Source: CAWIUB01 sp963839995
Lineage (GTDB): Bacteria > Actinomycetota > Actinomycetes > Mycobacteriales > Jatrophihabitantaceae
Direction: 5' to 3'
Length of the DNA stretch: 64,000 nucleotides
Assembly (NCBI GenBank): GCA_963839995.1
Contig: CAWIXH010000013.1
Location: 1 to 64,000, forward strand
Part shown: piece after piece, positions 37,104-45,175 of the stretch
Numbering within the stretch: the first letter of the stretch is position 1
Layout: every line of letters begins with the position of its first letter
Program-made: the position numbers and the translations under genes
Notes under the pieces: generated by a model
Seen by the model: the letters and a program-made list of their open reading frames with translations, nothing else
Told to the model about the DNA's origin: nothing
The model's database searches: none

Positions 37104-37155
37104 CGTGCATATGGCGCGGGAATGGCGATGGCAGCCGTTGCGTTCCCGTCATGAA

Positions 37156-37169
37156 GTTGCATACGCAAC
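37156..37169. promoter_or_regulatory. Operator-like dyad upstream of pirin gene
   Basis: GTTGC-ATAC-GCAAC is a 5-bp perfect dyad just before the ribosome-binding site GGAGG (37175-37179) of the pirin gene. It is placed where a dimeric repressor would block transcription. A MarR-type regulator is a reasonable guess, not shown. Confidence 0.45.
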
Positions 37170-37185
37170 CACTTGGAGGTTTGCC

Positions 37186-38157
37186 ATGCCCGCCGTTACG
37201 GGTGACACGCTGACCCTGCCCCGTGTCGGGACACCCGCGCTGGGCGACACCGAGCGCGCGGTGGCCCGCATCACCAGCGGCCCCAAAGGCCTCGAAGGTG
37301 AAGGGTTCCCGGTGACGCGCGCGTTCGCCGGGGTGAGCATGCGCGACCTCGACCCGTTCGTCCACATGGACCAGATGGGCGAGGTGGACTACGCACCGGG
37401 CGAGCCCAAGGGCACGCCGTGGCACCCGCACCGAGGCTTCGAGACGGTCACCTACATGATCGACGGGACGTTCCTGCACCAGGACAGCCACGGCGGCGGA
37501 GGCGTGATCCAGAACGGCGCCACCCAGTGGATGACGGCGGGCGCCGGCATCCTGCACATCGAGACCCCACCCGAGGAGCTCGTCATGTCGGGTGGCCTGT
37601 TCCACGGCGTCCAGTTATGGGTCAACCTGCCCGCGAAGGACAAGTTCACGCCGCCGAGGTATCAGAGCATCGAAGGCGGAGACGCAACGCTCGTCTCGTC
37701 CGCGGACGGCGGCGCGCTGATCCGGATCGTCGCCGGCTCGATCGGCCAATACACCGGCCCGGGCTCAACGCATACCCCGATCACCCTCGCGCACGCGACG
37801 ATCGCGCCCGGAGCCCGCGTATCGCTGCCGTGGCGGCCGGACTACAACGCGCTCGGCTACGCACTGTCCGGCAAGGGGACGGTCGGGCCGCAGGGTCAGC
37901 CCATCCACACCGGCCAGCTCGCGACCTTCGGGCCGGGTGATCGGATCACCATCGGCGCGGACGCCAACCAGGACTCGAACCATCCCGCCCTGGAGGTCCT
38001 CCTGCTCGGCGGCCAGCCGATCCGCGAGCCGGTCGCACACTACGGCCCGTTCGTGATGAACACCCGCGAGGAGCTCGTACAGGCGCTGGAGGACTACCAG
38101 GCTGGGCGACTCGGCGTGATTCCGGCGAACGCCATCATGCCCCACACGTCCAACTGA
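37186..38157 (+). CDS. Pirin family protein
   Basis: The 323-residue bicupin has the pirin N-terminal block DLDPFVHMDQMGEVDY, metal ligands in WHPHRGFETVTYMIDG with a second His in FLHQDSHGG, then TQWMTAGAGILHIE, and a C-terminal cupin ending around VMNTREELVQALEDYQAGRLG. Pirins bind iron; some are quercetinases and some are redox sensors. GGAGG with 7-base spacing fixes ATG 37186. The gene stands alone between the glucan operon and the thioredoxin gene. Confidence 0.92.
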   Translation: MPAVTGDTLTLPRVGTPALGDTERAVARITSGPKGLEGEGFPVTRAFAGVSMRDLDPFVHMDQMGEVDYAPGEPKGTPWHPHRGFETVTYMIDGTFLHQDSHGGGGVIQNGATQWMTAGAGILHIETPPEELVMSGGLFHGVQLWVNLPAKDKFTPPRYQSIEGGDATLVSSADGGALIRIVAGSIGQYTGPGSTHTPITLAHATIAPGARVSLPWRPDYNALGYALSGKGTVGPQGQPIHTGQLATFGPGDRITIGADANQDSNHPALEVLLLGGQPIREPVAHYGPFVMNTREELVQALEDYQAGRLGVIPANAIMPHTSN

Positions 38158-38185
38158 GCCCACGGCACCCCAAGTGGCGTGATCG

Positions 38186-38223
38186 TGAGGCTGACGTTGA
38201 CCTGCAGGTGAACGTCAGCCTCA
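38186..38223. repeat. 38-bp near-perfect palindrome, repeat family B
   Basis: TGAGGCTGACGTT and AACGTCAGCCTCA flank a CCTGCAGG centre; only two paired positions mismatch across 38 bp. It lies between the convergent pirin and thioredoxin genes. Partial copies occur at 12602-12620 and 12802-12818. It can form a very stable hairpin and so may be a bidirectional terminator, or a mobile palindromic unit. Confidence 0.7.
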
Positions 38224-38247
38224 AGATCGCCGATAAGACACGCAGGA

Positions 38248-39213
38248 TCAGAACAGGGCGGCGGCCAGTTCGCGGCGTGCTGGGCCGACCCGAGGGTCGT
38301 CCGGGCCGAGGATGTCGAAGTATTCGATGAGCCGTTCGCGCACGGCGTCGCGTTCCTCGCCGGAGGCGCGTTTGACGAGCGTTAGCAGGCGGCCGAGCGC
38401 CGAGTCGACCTCATTGCCCGACAGGGCGAAGTCCGCCGCTGCCAGCTGAGCCTCGACGTCGTGGGGCGCTGCGTCGGCGCGCGCGACGACGGACGGATCG
38501 AGCTTCTCGGCGCGTAGCAGCAGTTGGACGTGGCGCAGTGCCAACGCGGCCTCGGTGTTCCCCGGCTCGGCGTCGAGAATTGCCTGGTAACGCTGGGTGG
38601 CCAGGGCGTAGTCGCCGTCCTCGAGCGCCTCCTCGGCCGCCACGAAGCGGGGATCGGCCGCCGGTTCAGATTCCGGCGCACCCTCCATCGCGGCTCCCTC
38701 CGGCGCGGCCGGAGCGCCGGTCAGGCCCGCTTGCTGGGCTGCCTCGAGGACGGCTGCGACGAACTCGCGCACCTGCGGCTCGGGCAGGGCACCTTGAAAG
38801 CCCGGAGCCAGCTGCCCACCGATCACCGCGAAGACCGTCGGGATGCTCTGCACCTGCAGCGCCTGGGAGATTCTCGGGTTTGCGTCGACGTCGATCTCGG
38901 CCAGTACCCACGCGCCGTTGCCCTCCGCGGCGAGCTTCTCGAGGACCGGCGAGAGCTGCTTGCACGGCTGGCACCAGTCGGCCCACAGATCGATCAGCAC
39001 CGGCACCTGGAACGAGCGGTCGATGACCTCGGCCTGGAACGTCGCCTCGGTGACGTCCACGACGGACGCACCAGGCTGCGGCGGGGGCGTCTCGGCCGCG
39101 CGGGCGGCCGCCTCGGACCGCGCCTTCACCGCCGCCAGATCCACCGCTCCCGCCATCGCGGCGACGACGGCCGGGCTGGGCTGGGCTGGGCGGCGTGGTG
39201 CATCAGGACGCAT
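38248..39213 (-). CDS. Thioredoxin-like protein with TPR region (CnoX/YbbN-like co-chaperone)
   Basis: The protein has a thioredoxin domain (about residues 50-155) with active site ADWCQPCKQ (Cys81, Cys84), then a helical TPR-like C-terminal half (ALEDGDYALATQRYQAIL). This is the YbbN/CnoX layout of holdase-reductases that pass clients to GroEL. Here the site is CxxC, so it could be redox-active. ATG 39213 has GAAGGC upstream and gives 321 residues; GTG 39237 adds 8. The same gene flanks the glgB/glgE genes in mycobacteria (Rv1324, from memory). Confidence 0.88.
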   Translation of the reverse strand: MRPDAPRRPAQPSPAVVAAMAGAVDLAAVKARSEAAARAAETPPPQPGASVVDVTEATFQAEVIDRSFQVPVLIDLWADWCQPCKQLSPVLEKLAAEGNGAWVLAEIDVDANPRISQALQVQSIPTVFAVIGGQLAPGFQGALPEPQVREFVAAVLEAAQQAGLTGAPAAPEGAAMEGAPESEPAADPRFVAAEEALEDGDYALATQRYQAILDAEPGNTEAALALRHVQLLLRAEKLDPSVVARADAAPHDVEAQLAAADFALSGNEVDSALGRLLTLVKRASGEERDAVRERLIEYFDILGPDDPRVGPARRELAAALF

Positions 39214-39361
39214 GCCTTCAGTTTCCCAGATCGTCACGGCAAGCCGTCACCGCGACCATCGGGACGCCTCACCGGCCCTCCGGTCGTGATCACGGAACTC
39301 GCGCTCGGAGCCCGGTATGCCTCCTCCTGCAGCCTCTGCGGCGCCCGTGGCGCCCGACGCA

Positions 39362-41029
39362 TCAGAAGCTGACGGGCTCCCGATACTCGCCCCAGAGCGG
39401 CTTGAAGGCGTTGCAGATCTCGCCCAGCGTCGCCTCTGCGCGCACCGCGTCGAGCATCGGCGGCACCGTATTGGCATCCGCTTTGGCCGCCTCGACCATC
39501 CGAGCCAGCGCCTCGCCGACGGCCTGCTGGTCACGGGCGTCCCGCCGTGCCGCGACCAGCGCCCGCTGCTCGAGTTCGACCTCGTGCGACACCCGGAGGA
39601 TCTCCAACTCGTCGCCGGCGTCTCCGGTCAGCGTGTTGACGCCGACGACCTTCTTCTCACCCTTCTCCAGCTGCTGCTGGTAGACGAACGCGGAGTCGGC
39701 GATCTGCGTGATGAACCAGCCGTCCTCGATGCCGCGCAGCAGCCCGGACATCATCGTGCCGTCCCCGCCGAGCTTGCGGATACGGGCGAAGGTCTTCTCC
39801 GCTTCGGCCTCGATAGCGTCGGTCAGCGCCTCGACATACCACGACCCGCCAAGCGGGTCAGCCACATTGAGCACGCCGGTCTCCTCGGCAATCACCTGCT
39901 GGGTGCGTAAGGCGATCTGGGCGGCCTTCTCGCTGGGCAGTGCGAGCACCTCGTCCAGGGCGTTGGTGTGCAGCGAGTTCGTGCCGCCGAGTACGGCACT
40001 GAGCGCCTCCAGCGCGGTGCGGACGATGTTGTTGTCGGGCTGCTGCGCGGTGAGCGACACGCCTGCGGTCTGCGTGTGGAAGCGCAGCCGCTTCGCGCGA
40101 TCGGTCTTTGCGCCGTAGACGTCACGCAGCCAGCGGGCCCAGATCCGGCGCGCCGCCCGGAACTTGGCGATCTCTTCGAAGAAATCGAGGTGCGCGTCGA
40201 AGAAGAACGAGAGACCCGGCGCGAACTGCTCGATATCCAAGCCCCGCGACAGGCCGAGCTCGACGTAGCCGAAGCCGTCGGCGAGCGTGTACGCGAGCTC
40301 CTGGGCGGCCGTCGCCCCCGCCTCGCGGATGTGGAAGCCGGATACGGAAAGTGGCTTGTACGCGGGGATCTCTGCGGCCACATATTCCATCAGGTCGCCG
40401 ATCAGCTTCAACTGCGGCTCCGGCGGGTAGATCCACTCCTTCTGCGCGATGTACTCCTTGAAAATGTCTGTCTGCAGCGTGCCGTCGAGCCGGCTAACGT
40501 CGGCGCCTTGCCGTTCGGCCGCCACCACGTACATGCAGAAGATCGGGATGGCGGGGCCGCTGATCGTCATCGACGTGGTCGTGCCGGCCAGGTCGATGCC
40601 CTCGAACAGCACGTCCATGTCAGCGGCCGAGTCGACAGCCACGCCACAGTGGCCGACCTCGCCGAGCGAGCGGTGGTCGTCGGAGTCGCGGCCCATCAAC
40701 GTCGGCATGTCGAACGCCACCGACAGCCCGCCGCCGCCCTCGGCCAAGATCATCTTGTAACGCTCGTTGGTCTGCCGGGCGTTGCCGAAACCCGCGAACT
40801 GCCGGATCGTCCACGGCTTGCCGCGGTATCCGGTCGCGTGAATGCCGCGCGTGAACGGGTATTCGCCCGGCCAGCCGATCCGGTCGAACCGGTCGTCGGC
40901 ACCCGTCGGCCCATACAGCGGCTCGACGTCGGCACCCGACAGCGTGGTGAAATCACGGTCGAGCTTGCCAGCCTGCTCGTAGCGGGCCTGCCAGCGCGCC
41001 CGTCCGGCGGCGATGTCCTCGACATTCAT
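39362..41029 (-). CDS. icmA: Isobutyryl-CoA mutase, large (catalytic) subunit
   Basis: IcmA with adenosylcobalamin interconverts isobutyryl-CoA and n-butyryl-CoA. The 555-residue protein is an acyl-CoA mutase barrel without the C-terminal B12 domain, as in two-subunit enzymes. The specificity residues match Icm and not methylmalonyl-CoA mutase: Phe78 in WTIRQFAGFG (Tyr89 in MCM) and Gln196 in KEYIAQKEW (Arg207 in MCM). The small B12-binding subunit IcmB is not in the window. A perfect 22-bp palindrome lies 9 bases before ATG 41029. Butyryl-CoA links it to the crotonyl-CoA/ethylmalonyl-CoA genes at 47-60 kb. Confidence 0.88.
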   Translation of the reverse strand: MNVEDIAAGRARWQARYEQAGKLDRDFTTLSGADVEPLYGPTGADDRFDRIGWPGEYPFTRGIHATGYRGKPWTIRQFAGFGNARQTNERYKMILAEGGGGLSVAFDMPTLMGRDSDDHRSLGEVGHCGVAVDSAADMDVLFEGIDLAGTTTSMTISGPAIPIFCMYVVAAERQGADVSRLDGTLQTDIFKEYIAQKEWIYPPEPQLKLIGDLMEYVAAEIPAYKPLSVSGFHIREAGATAAQELAYTLADGFGYVELGLSRGLDIEQFAPGLSFFFDAHLDFFEEIAKFRAARRIWARWLRDVYGAKTDRAKRLRFHTQTAGVSLTAQQPDNNIVRTALEALSAVLGGTNSLHTNALDEVLALPSEKAAQIALRTQQVIAEETGVLNVADPLGGSWYVEALTDAIEAEAEKTFARIRKLGGDGTMMSGLLRGIEDGWFITQIADSAFVYQQQLEKGEKKVVGVNTLTGDAGDELEILRVSHEVELEQRALVAARRDARDQQAVGEALARMVEAAKADANTVPPMLDAVRAEATLGEICNAFKPLWGEYREPVSF

Positions 41030-41037
41030 GTCAGCAT

Positions 41038-41059
41038 TTTACTAGGACGTCCTAGTAAA
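41038..41059. promoter_or_regulatory. Perfect 22-bp palindrome, probable icmA operator
   Basis: TTTACTAGGAC and its exact complement GTCCTAGTAAA form an uninterrupted palindrome. On the coding strand it ends in TAGTAAA, which could serve as a -10 region, placed so that transcription would begin at or near the icmA start. A dimeric TetR-, GntR- or MarR-like repressor bound here would block initiation. Confidence 0.65.
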
Positions 41060-41151
41060 TGGCCAGGACGACTGAGCTCAGCGCGCGGTGGGGTCTAGCA
41101 CACCGCGATATCGGCTTGCCCGCCCGCGGCTGAGCGGGCAGCCTCGGCGGC

Positions 41152-42186
41152 ATGCCGTTGACGAAACCGCGGGCGGTGCGAGCCGGCGACACGGTTGCGG
41201 TCGTCTCGCTGTCAGCCGGCCTGTCGGCGGCGGTGCCGCATCGGCATGAGGCTGGCATGCGGCAGCTCGCCGAGACGTTCGGCCTGCGGGCCGTGGACGC
41301 GCCCAACGCCCGCCGGGACAATGCGTTCCTGCGGGCGAATCCCAAGGCGCGGGCGGACGATCTGCACTGGGCGGTGGCCAACGACGACATCGCCGCAATC
41401 ATCACCTCGATCGGTGGCGACGACTCGATCCGCACGGTCCGCTACCTGGACCTGGACTTGATCAGCGCGAATCCCAAGGTATTCATGGGATTCTCCGACT
41501 CAACCGTGCAGCATCTGGTAAACCGCGCCGCCGGCATCGTCTCGTTCTACGGCCCCTCGCTGCTCGCCGGGTTCGCCGAGAACTGCGGCATCCGCCCGTA
41601 CGTCGAGGCGAGCGTGCGTCAGGCGGTCTTCACGGCCGAGCCGTTCGACTTGCGCGCCGCGGCGGAGTGGACCGACGAGGTGATCGACTGGCGCGATCCA
41701 TCAGTGGCCGACCGCCGCCGCCGCTGGTGGCCGAATCCGGGCTGGGCCTGGTTGCAGGGCGAGCAGGCGGTCGAGGGCGACCTGATCGGCGGCTGCTTCG
41801 AGAGCCTGGAGATGGCCAAGGGCACGGCGATCTGGCCAGCCAGCGAGGCGTGGGACGGTGCGATCTTCGCGCTCGAGCTGTCCGAGGAGGCGCCGGCGCC
41901 AAGCACAGTCGGCTATGGGCTGCAGAACTATGCGGCGAGCGGCGTCCTCGCTCGGATCGGCGCGCTGTTGTTGTCGCGGCCGGAGAACTATTCGCTGCAG
42001 CGCACCTTCCAGCTCTGGGACACGGTGCAACGCGTGCTCGCCGAGTCCGGTCGTGCCGATCTGCTGGTCGTGGCCAACCTGGACTACGGGCACAGCTCGC
42101 CGATGGGTGTGCTGCCGCTGGGCTGCCGGGCCCGGGTCGACCCGCAGACGCGAACGATCCGCGTTCTGGAGGCAGCCGTTAGCTGA
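41152..42186 (+). CDS. S66 family peptidase (LD-carboxypeptidase/MccF-like)
   Basis: The 344-residue cytosolic protein has the S66 nucleophile elbow MGFSDSTVQHL (Ser115), a central Glu region (FALELSEEAPAP) and a C-terminal His segment (LDYGHSSPMGVLPLG), the usual Ser-Glu-His set. Family members trim murein tetrapeptides or hydrolyse acylated nucleotide antibiotics such as microcin C. The long mid-domain with RRRWWPNPGW is typical of the MccF-like branch. It overlaps the end of the MarR gene by 8 bases on the opposite strand. Confidence 0.87.
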   Translation: MPLTKPRAVRAGDTVAVVSLSAGLSAAVPHRHEAGMRQLAETFGLRAVDAPNARRDNAFLRANPKARADDLHWAVANDDIAAIITSIGGDDSIRTVRYLDLDLISANPKVFMGFSDSTVQHLVNRAAGIVSFYGPSLLAGFAENCGIRPYVEASVRQAVFTAEPFDLRAAAEWTDEVIDWRDPSVADRRRRWWPNPGWAWLQGEQAVEGDLIGGCFESLEMAKGTAIWPASEAWDGAIFALELSEEAPAPSTVGYGLQNYAASGVLARIGALLLSRPENYSLQRTFQLWDTVQRVLAESGRADLLVVANLDYGHSSPMGVLPLGCRARVDPQTRTIRVLEAAVS

Positions 42187-42715
42187 CGAAGTCCGCCACG
42201 GCGACCCGCACAGTGCGTAAGATGCCAAACAGCCGATCGAGGTCGCGGACATCTAGCGAACCGAGCCCGAACCGGGCAGCATTGAGCTCCGCCGTGGCCA
42301 GCTGGGCGACACGTCGTCCATCGTCGGTGATGACCGCGAGCGTGCCGCGCCCGTCGCGCGGGTTGGGTTCGCGGCGTACCAGTCCCGCAGCCTCCAGCCG
42401 GTCGATCACGTTCGTCACGGACGTCGCGTGCACCTGCAAACGTTCGCCGATCTTCGACAGAGGCAGTGACCCGGCTTTGGAGAACGTGAGCAGCACGAGC
42501 GCCTCGTACCGGCTGAACGTCACCCCGTACGGCTTCAGCAGACCATCCAGCTGCCCGATCAGGATCTGCTGCGTGCGCATGATCGACGTGACCGCGCGCA
42601 TCGCCGCGTAGACCTCGTCCGGCTGGTCGGGCCAATGCTCCTGCCACAGCTGACTCGCACGTTCGATCGGATCGAAGGACAACGCTGGCGGCACCCTCGC
42701 AGAGTAATCCGCCAT
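42179..42715 (-). CDS. MarR family transcriptional regulator
   Basis: The 178-residue winged-helix protein has N-terminal dimerisation helices (YAAMRAVTSIMRTQQILIGQL), a recognition-helix block LPLSKIGERLQVHATSVTNVIDRLEAAGLVRRE, and the wing NPRDGRGTLAVITDDGR. ATG 42715 gives MADYSARV. MarR proteins commonly sense small phenolics or CoA thioesters; it lies next to glutaryl-CoA dehydrogenase and near icmA, so an acyl-CoA sensor is possible. No clear dyad was found at its own start. Confidence 0.9.
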   Translation of the reverse strand: MADYSARVPPALSFDPIERASQLWQEHWPDQPDEVYAAMRAVTSIMRTQQILIGQLDGLLKPYGVTFSRYEALVLLTFSKAGSLPLSKIGERLQVHATSVTNVIDRLEAAGLVRREPNPRDGRGTLAVITDDGRRVAQLATAELNAARFGLGSLDVRDLDRLFGILRTVRVAVADFVS

Positions 42716-42830
42716 GCCGCCGCGACGGGTAATCTGCGGACATGACGCTGCCCCCCGTCGCCGCCCTCCGCTCCGCTCCTCGGTGCGCACCTGCGGTGCT
42801 CCCTGCGAGGCTCGCGAAGGGCGGCCCCTC

Positions 42831-44003
42831 ATGACCGACGTGCTGGAGCGGCTGGACCTGCTCGACCTCGACGACGAGCTCGACGCCGAGAGCCGCCTGC
42901 TGCGCGACACGGTCCGCAAGTTCGCCGACGACCGGCTGCGCCCGCACATTCGCGACTGGTTCGAGTCAGGCGAGCTGCCGGCGCGCGAGCTGGCACAGGA
43001 GTTCGGCGCCTTGGGCGTCCTCGGCATGCACCTGCACGGCTACGGCTGTCATGGCGCGACGGCCACCCAGTACGGCATCGCCTGCACGGAGATCGAGGCG
43101 GTTGACTCCGGCCTGCGGTCGCTCGTCAGCGTCCAGGGATCGCTCGCGATGTACGCGATCTACGCCTACGGCAGCGAGGAACAGAAACAGCGCTGGCTGC
43201 CGGCGATGGCCGACGGCAATGCACTCGGCTGTTTTGGCCTGACCGAGGCCGACTCCGGCTCCGACCCAGGGTCTATGCGAACGCGCGCCGTTCGCGACGG
43301 GGACGACTGGATCTTGAATGGCACCAAGACGTGGATCACGAACGGCTCGATCGCCGATGTCGCCGTCGTCTGGGCGCGCACCGAGGACGGCATCCGCGGC
43401 TTCCTGGTAGAGCGGGGTACCCCGGGGTTCGGCGCGCAGGACGTCCACCACAAGCTGTCGTTGCGCGCATCGGTGACCAGTTCGCTCAACCTCGACGACG
43501 TGCGGCTGCCGGCCGATGCGATCTTGCCGAAGGGCATGGGATTGCGCGCGCCCCTGGGCTGCCTGACCGAGGCTCGGTACGGCATCCTCTGGGGAGTGAC
43601 GGGGGCGGCCCGTGACGCGCTGGCCGCAACCATCGACTACGCCACCACGCGGACCCAGTTCGGCAAGCCGATCGGGGCGTTCCAGCTGACGCAGCGCAAG
43701 CTGGCCGAGCTGGCGGTATCGCTGAACCAGGCGCGGCTGACAGCGATCCGACTCGGCGAGCTCAAGGACGCGGACCGCATCACCCCGCAGCAGGTCAGCT
43801 TCGGGAAGTTCGCCAACGTGCGCGCCGCCCTGGACATTTGCCGCGAGGCGCGCAGCATCCTCGGCGGCAGCGGCATCACGACCGAATACCCGGTGCTGCG
43901 CCACGCGCTCAACCTGGAGACCGTCTACACCTACGAGGGCACGCACGAGGTGCACACTCTCGTCCTCGGGCAGCAGCTGACCGGCCTGGACGCATTTCGC
44001 TGA
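42831..44003 (+). CDS. gcdH: Glutaryl-CoA dehydrogenase-type acyl-CoA dehydrogenase
   Basis: GcdH oxidatively decarboxylates glutaryl-CoA to crotonyl-CoA, passing electrons to ETF. The 390-residue protein has GcdH hallmarks: MHLHGYGCHGATATQYG, the substrate-carboxylate region AVDSGLRSLVSVQGSLAM, FAD block CFGLTEADSGSDPGSM and catalytic Glu369 in YEGTHEVHTL. Its product crotonyl-CoA is the substrate of Ccr at 49 kb. ATG 42831 is used; the 115 bases upstream contain GCCGCCCT and AGGGCGGC arms of a loose inverted repeat. Confidence 0.9.
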   Translation: MTDVLERLDLLDLDDELDAESRLLRDTVRKFADDRLRPHIRDWFESGELPARELAQEFGALGVLGMHLHGYGCHGATATQYGIACTEIEAVDSGLRSLVSVQGSLAMYAIYAYGSEEQKQRWLPAMADGNALGCFGLTEADSGSDPGSMRTRAVRDGDDWILNGTKTWITNGSIADVAVVWARTEDGIRGFLVERGTPGFGAQDVHHKLSLRASVTSSLNLDDVRLPADAILPKGMGLRAPLGCLTEARYGILWGVTGAARDALAATIDYATTRTQFGKPIGAFQLTQRKLAELAVSLNQARLTAIRLGELKDADRITPQQVSFGKFANVRAALDICREARSILGGSGITTEYPVLRHALNLETVYTYEGTHEVHTLVLGQQLTGLDAFR

Positions 44004-44009
44004 GCCACC

Positions 44010-44783
44010 GTGGACTGGAGCCTGCGGACCTGCTCGCGCAGAGGGCACGTGACCTACGCGCCAGACGAGCCGGCCTACCGCACCAAGCTCGAGGCCACCA
44101 CTCCGCTCGGCGATGCCTGGCGCTGCCTGCGCTGCGGCACATACGTCCTCGGGGCGCCGCAGGGCAGTGGGCCGGCCGACCGTGCTCCGGTGCTGCTGCG
44201 CGGCCGGGAGCTGCGATCGGCGTTCATCCTGCGGCTGCTGGCTGTCGAGCGCTGGGTTCGCGGGCTCATCGTGCTCCTGCTCGGGATCGCGGTGCTGCGC
44301 TTCGAGAGCAGCCAGGTCAGCATCAAGGCGCTGATCGAGAAGGACCTCAGCGCGCTCAAACCCTTCTTCGACCAGATCAACTTCAACGTGTCCGACTCCG
44401 GACTGGTGCGCGCACTGGAGAAGGCGCTCAACGCTAGCCACACGACGCTCAACCTGGTCGCGGCATTCCTGATCTTCTACGGGCTGCTGCAGTTGGTCGA
44501 GGGGTTAGGGCTGTGGCTGCTCAAGCGGTGGGGCGAGTACTTCGCGGTGGTGGCGACCTCGTTGTTCATTCCGCTCGAGGTCTACGAGCTGACCGAGAAG
44601 GTGACCATCCTGCGGGTTCTCGCCCTGGTGGTGAACGTCGCGGCCGTCGTCTACCTGCTCGTGTCGAAGCGGCTGTTCGGCATCCGGGGCGGGCATCGCG
44701 CCTATCTCGCGGCGCAGCGTGGGGAGTCCTTGCTGGAGGTCGAAGAGGCCGCCCATGTCGGGGCGGCGGCGCATGAGGCGTGA
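44010..44783 (+). CDS. DUF2127 membrane protein with N-terminal zinc-ribbon-like region
   Basis: From GTG 44010 the 257-residue protein has a cytosolic segment with two possible metal-binding pairs (RTCSRRGH and WRCLRCGTYVLG, about 7-48), then about four transmembrane helices: ERWVRGLIVLLLGIAVL, the NLVAAFLIFYGLLQLVEGL block, YFAVVATSLFIPLEVYEL and LALVVNVAAVVYLLVSKRLFG. The membrane part matches DUF2127, function unknown. It follows gcdH after 6 bases on the same strand, so the two may be co-transcribed. Confidence 0.82.
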   Translation: MDWSLRTCSRRGHVTYAPDEPAYRTKLEATTPLGDAWRCLRCGTYVLGAPQGSGPADRAPVLLRGRELRSAFILRLLAVERWVRGLIVLLLGIAVLRFESSQVSIKALIEKDLSALKPFFDQINFNVSDSGLVRALEKALNASHTTLNLVAAFLIFYGLLQLVEGLGLWLLKRWGEYFAVVATSLFIPLEVYELTEKVTILRVLALVVNVAAVVYLLVSKRLFGIRGGHRAYLAAQRGESLLEVEEAAHVGAAAHEA

Positions 44784-44809
44784 CGCCGCGAGCCGGGCCG
44801 CGGCAGGTG

Positions 44810-45175
44810 TCACGACACGTCGTCGGGCCGACTGTTCGCGGCCATGTCGCGCAGGGTTGCCCGCAAGGCGGCGTAGCGGCGTGGACCCAGCTCGTTGCGC
44901 CAGCGTTCCTCGAGCGCGGTGATGGTCCGCAGCGCGGCATCGGCGACGGAATCCCCGTTCTTCGTACGTCGGACGACGCGAGTCCGCTTGTCAGCCGGGC
45001 TCGACTCGACCCCCACGAGGCCCCGCGCCCGCAGATACTGGACGTGCTGGCCGATTCCCTGCTTGGTCATCCCGGCCCGCGCCGCGAGATCGGTGATTCG
45101 CTCGCCCTCGGGAGGGATCAGGGTCAGCAGCCGGCGATGGCTGGCGCGCAGCTGGTCGTGGCCCTGCCTCCCCGC
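44810..45175 (-). pseudogene. MarR family regulator, 5'-truncated
   Basis: The frame reads DQLRASHRRLLTLIPP, then ITDLAARAGMTKQGIGQHVQ (recognition helix) and a wing with DKRTRVV, a clear MarR fold. Homologues have about 30 more N-terminal residues (dimerisation helix 1); here the frame reaches a stop at 45176-45178 without a start codon. An internal ATG at 45070 would give 86 residues without most of the DNA-binding domain. Another truncated gene starts at the same point on the other strand. Confidence 0.7.

Noticed and set aside
39362..41029. Methylmalonyl-CoA mutase beta-like or MutB identity
   Set aside because: Active-site Phe78/Gln196 instead of Tyr/Arg and lack of the B12 domain fit isobutyryl-CoA mutase large subunit.
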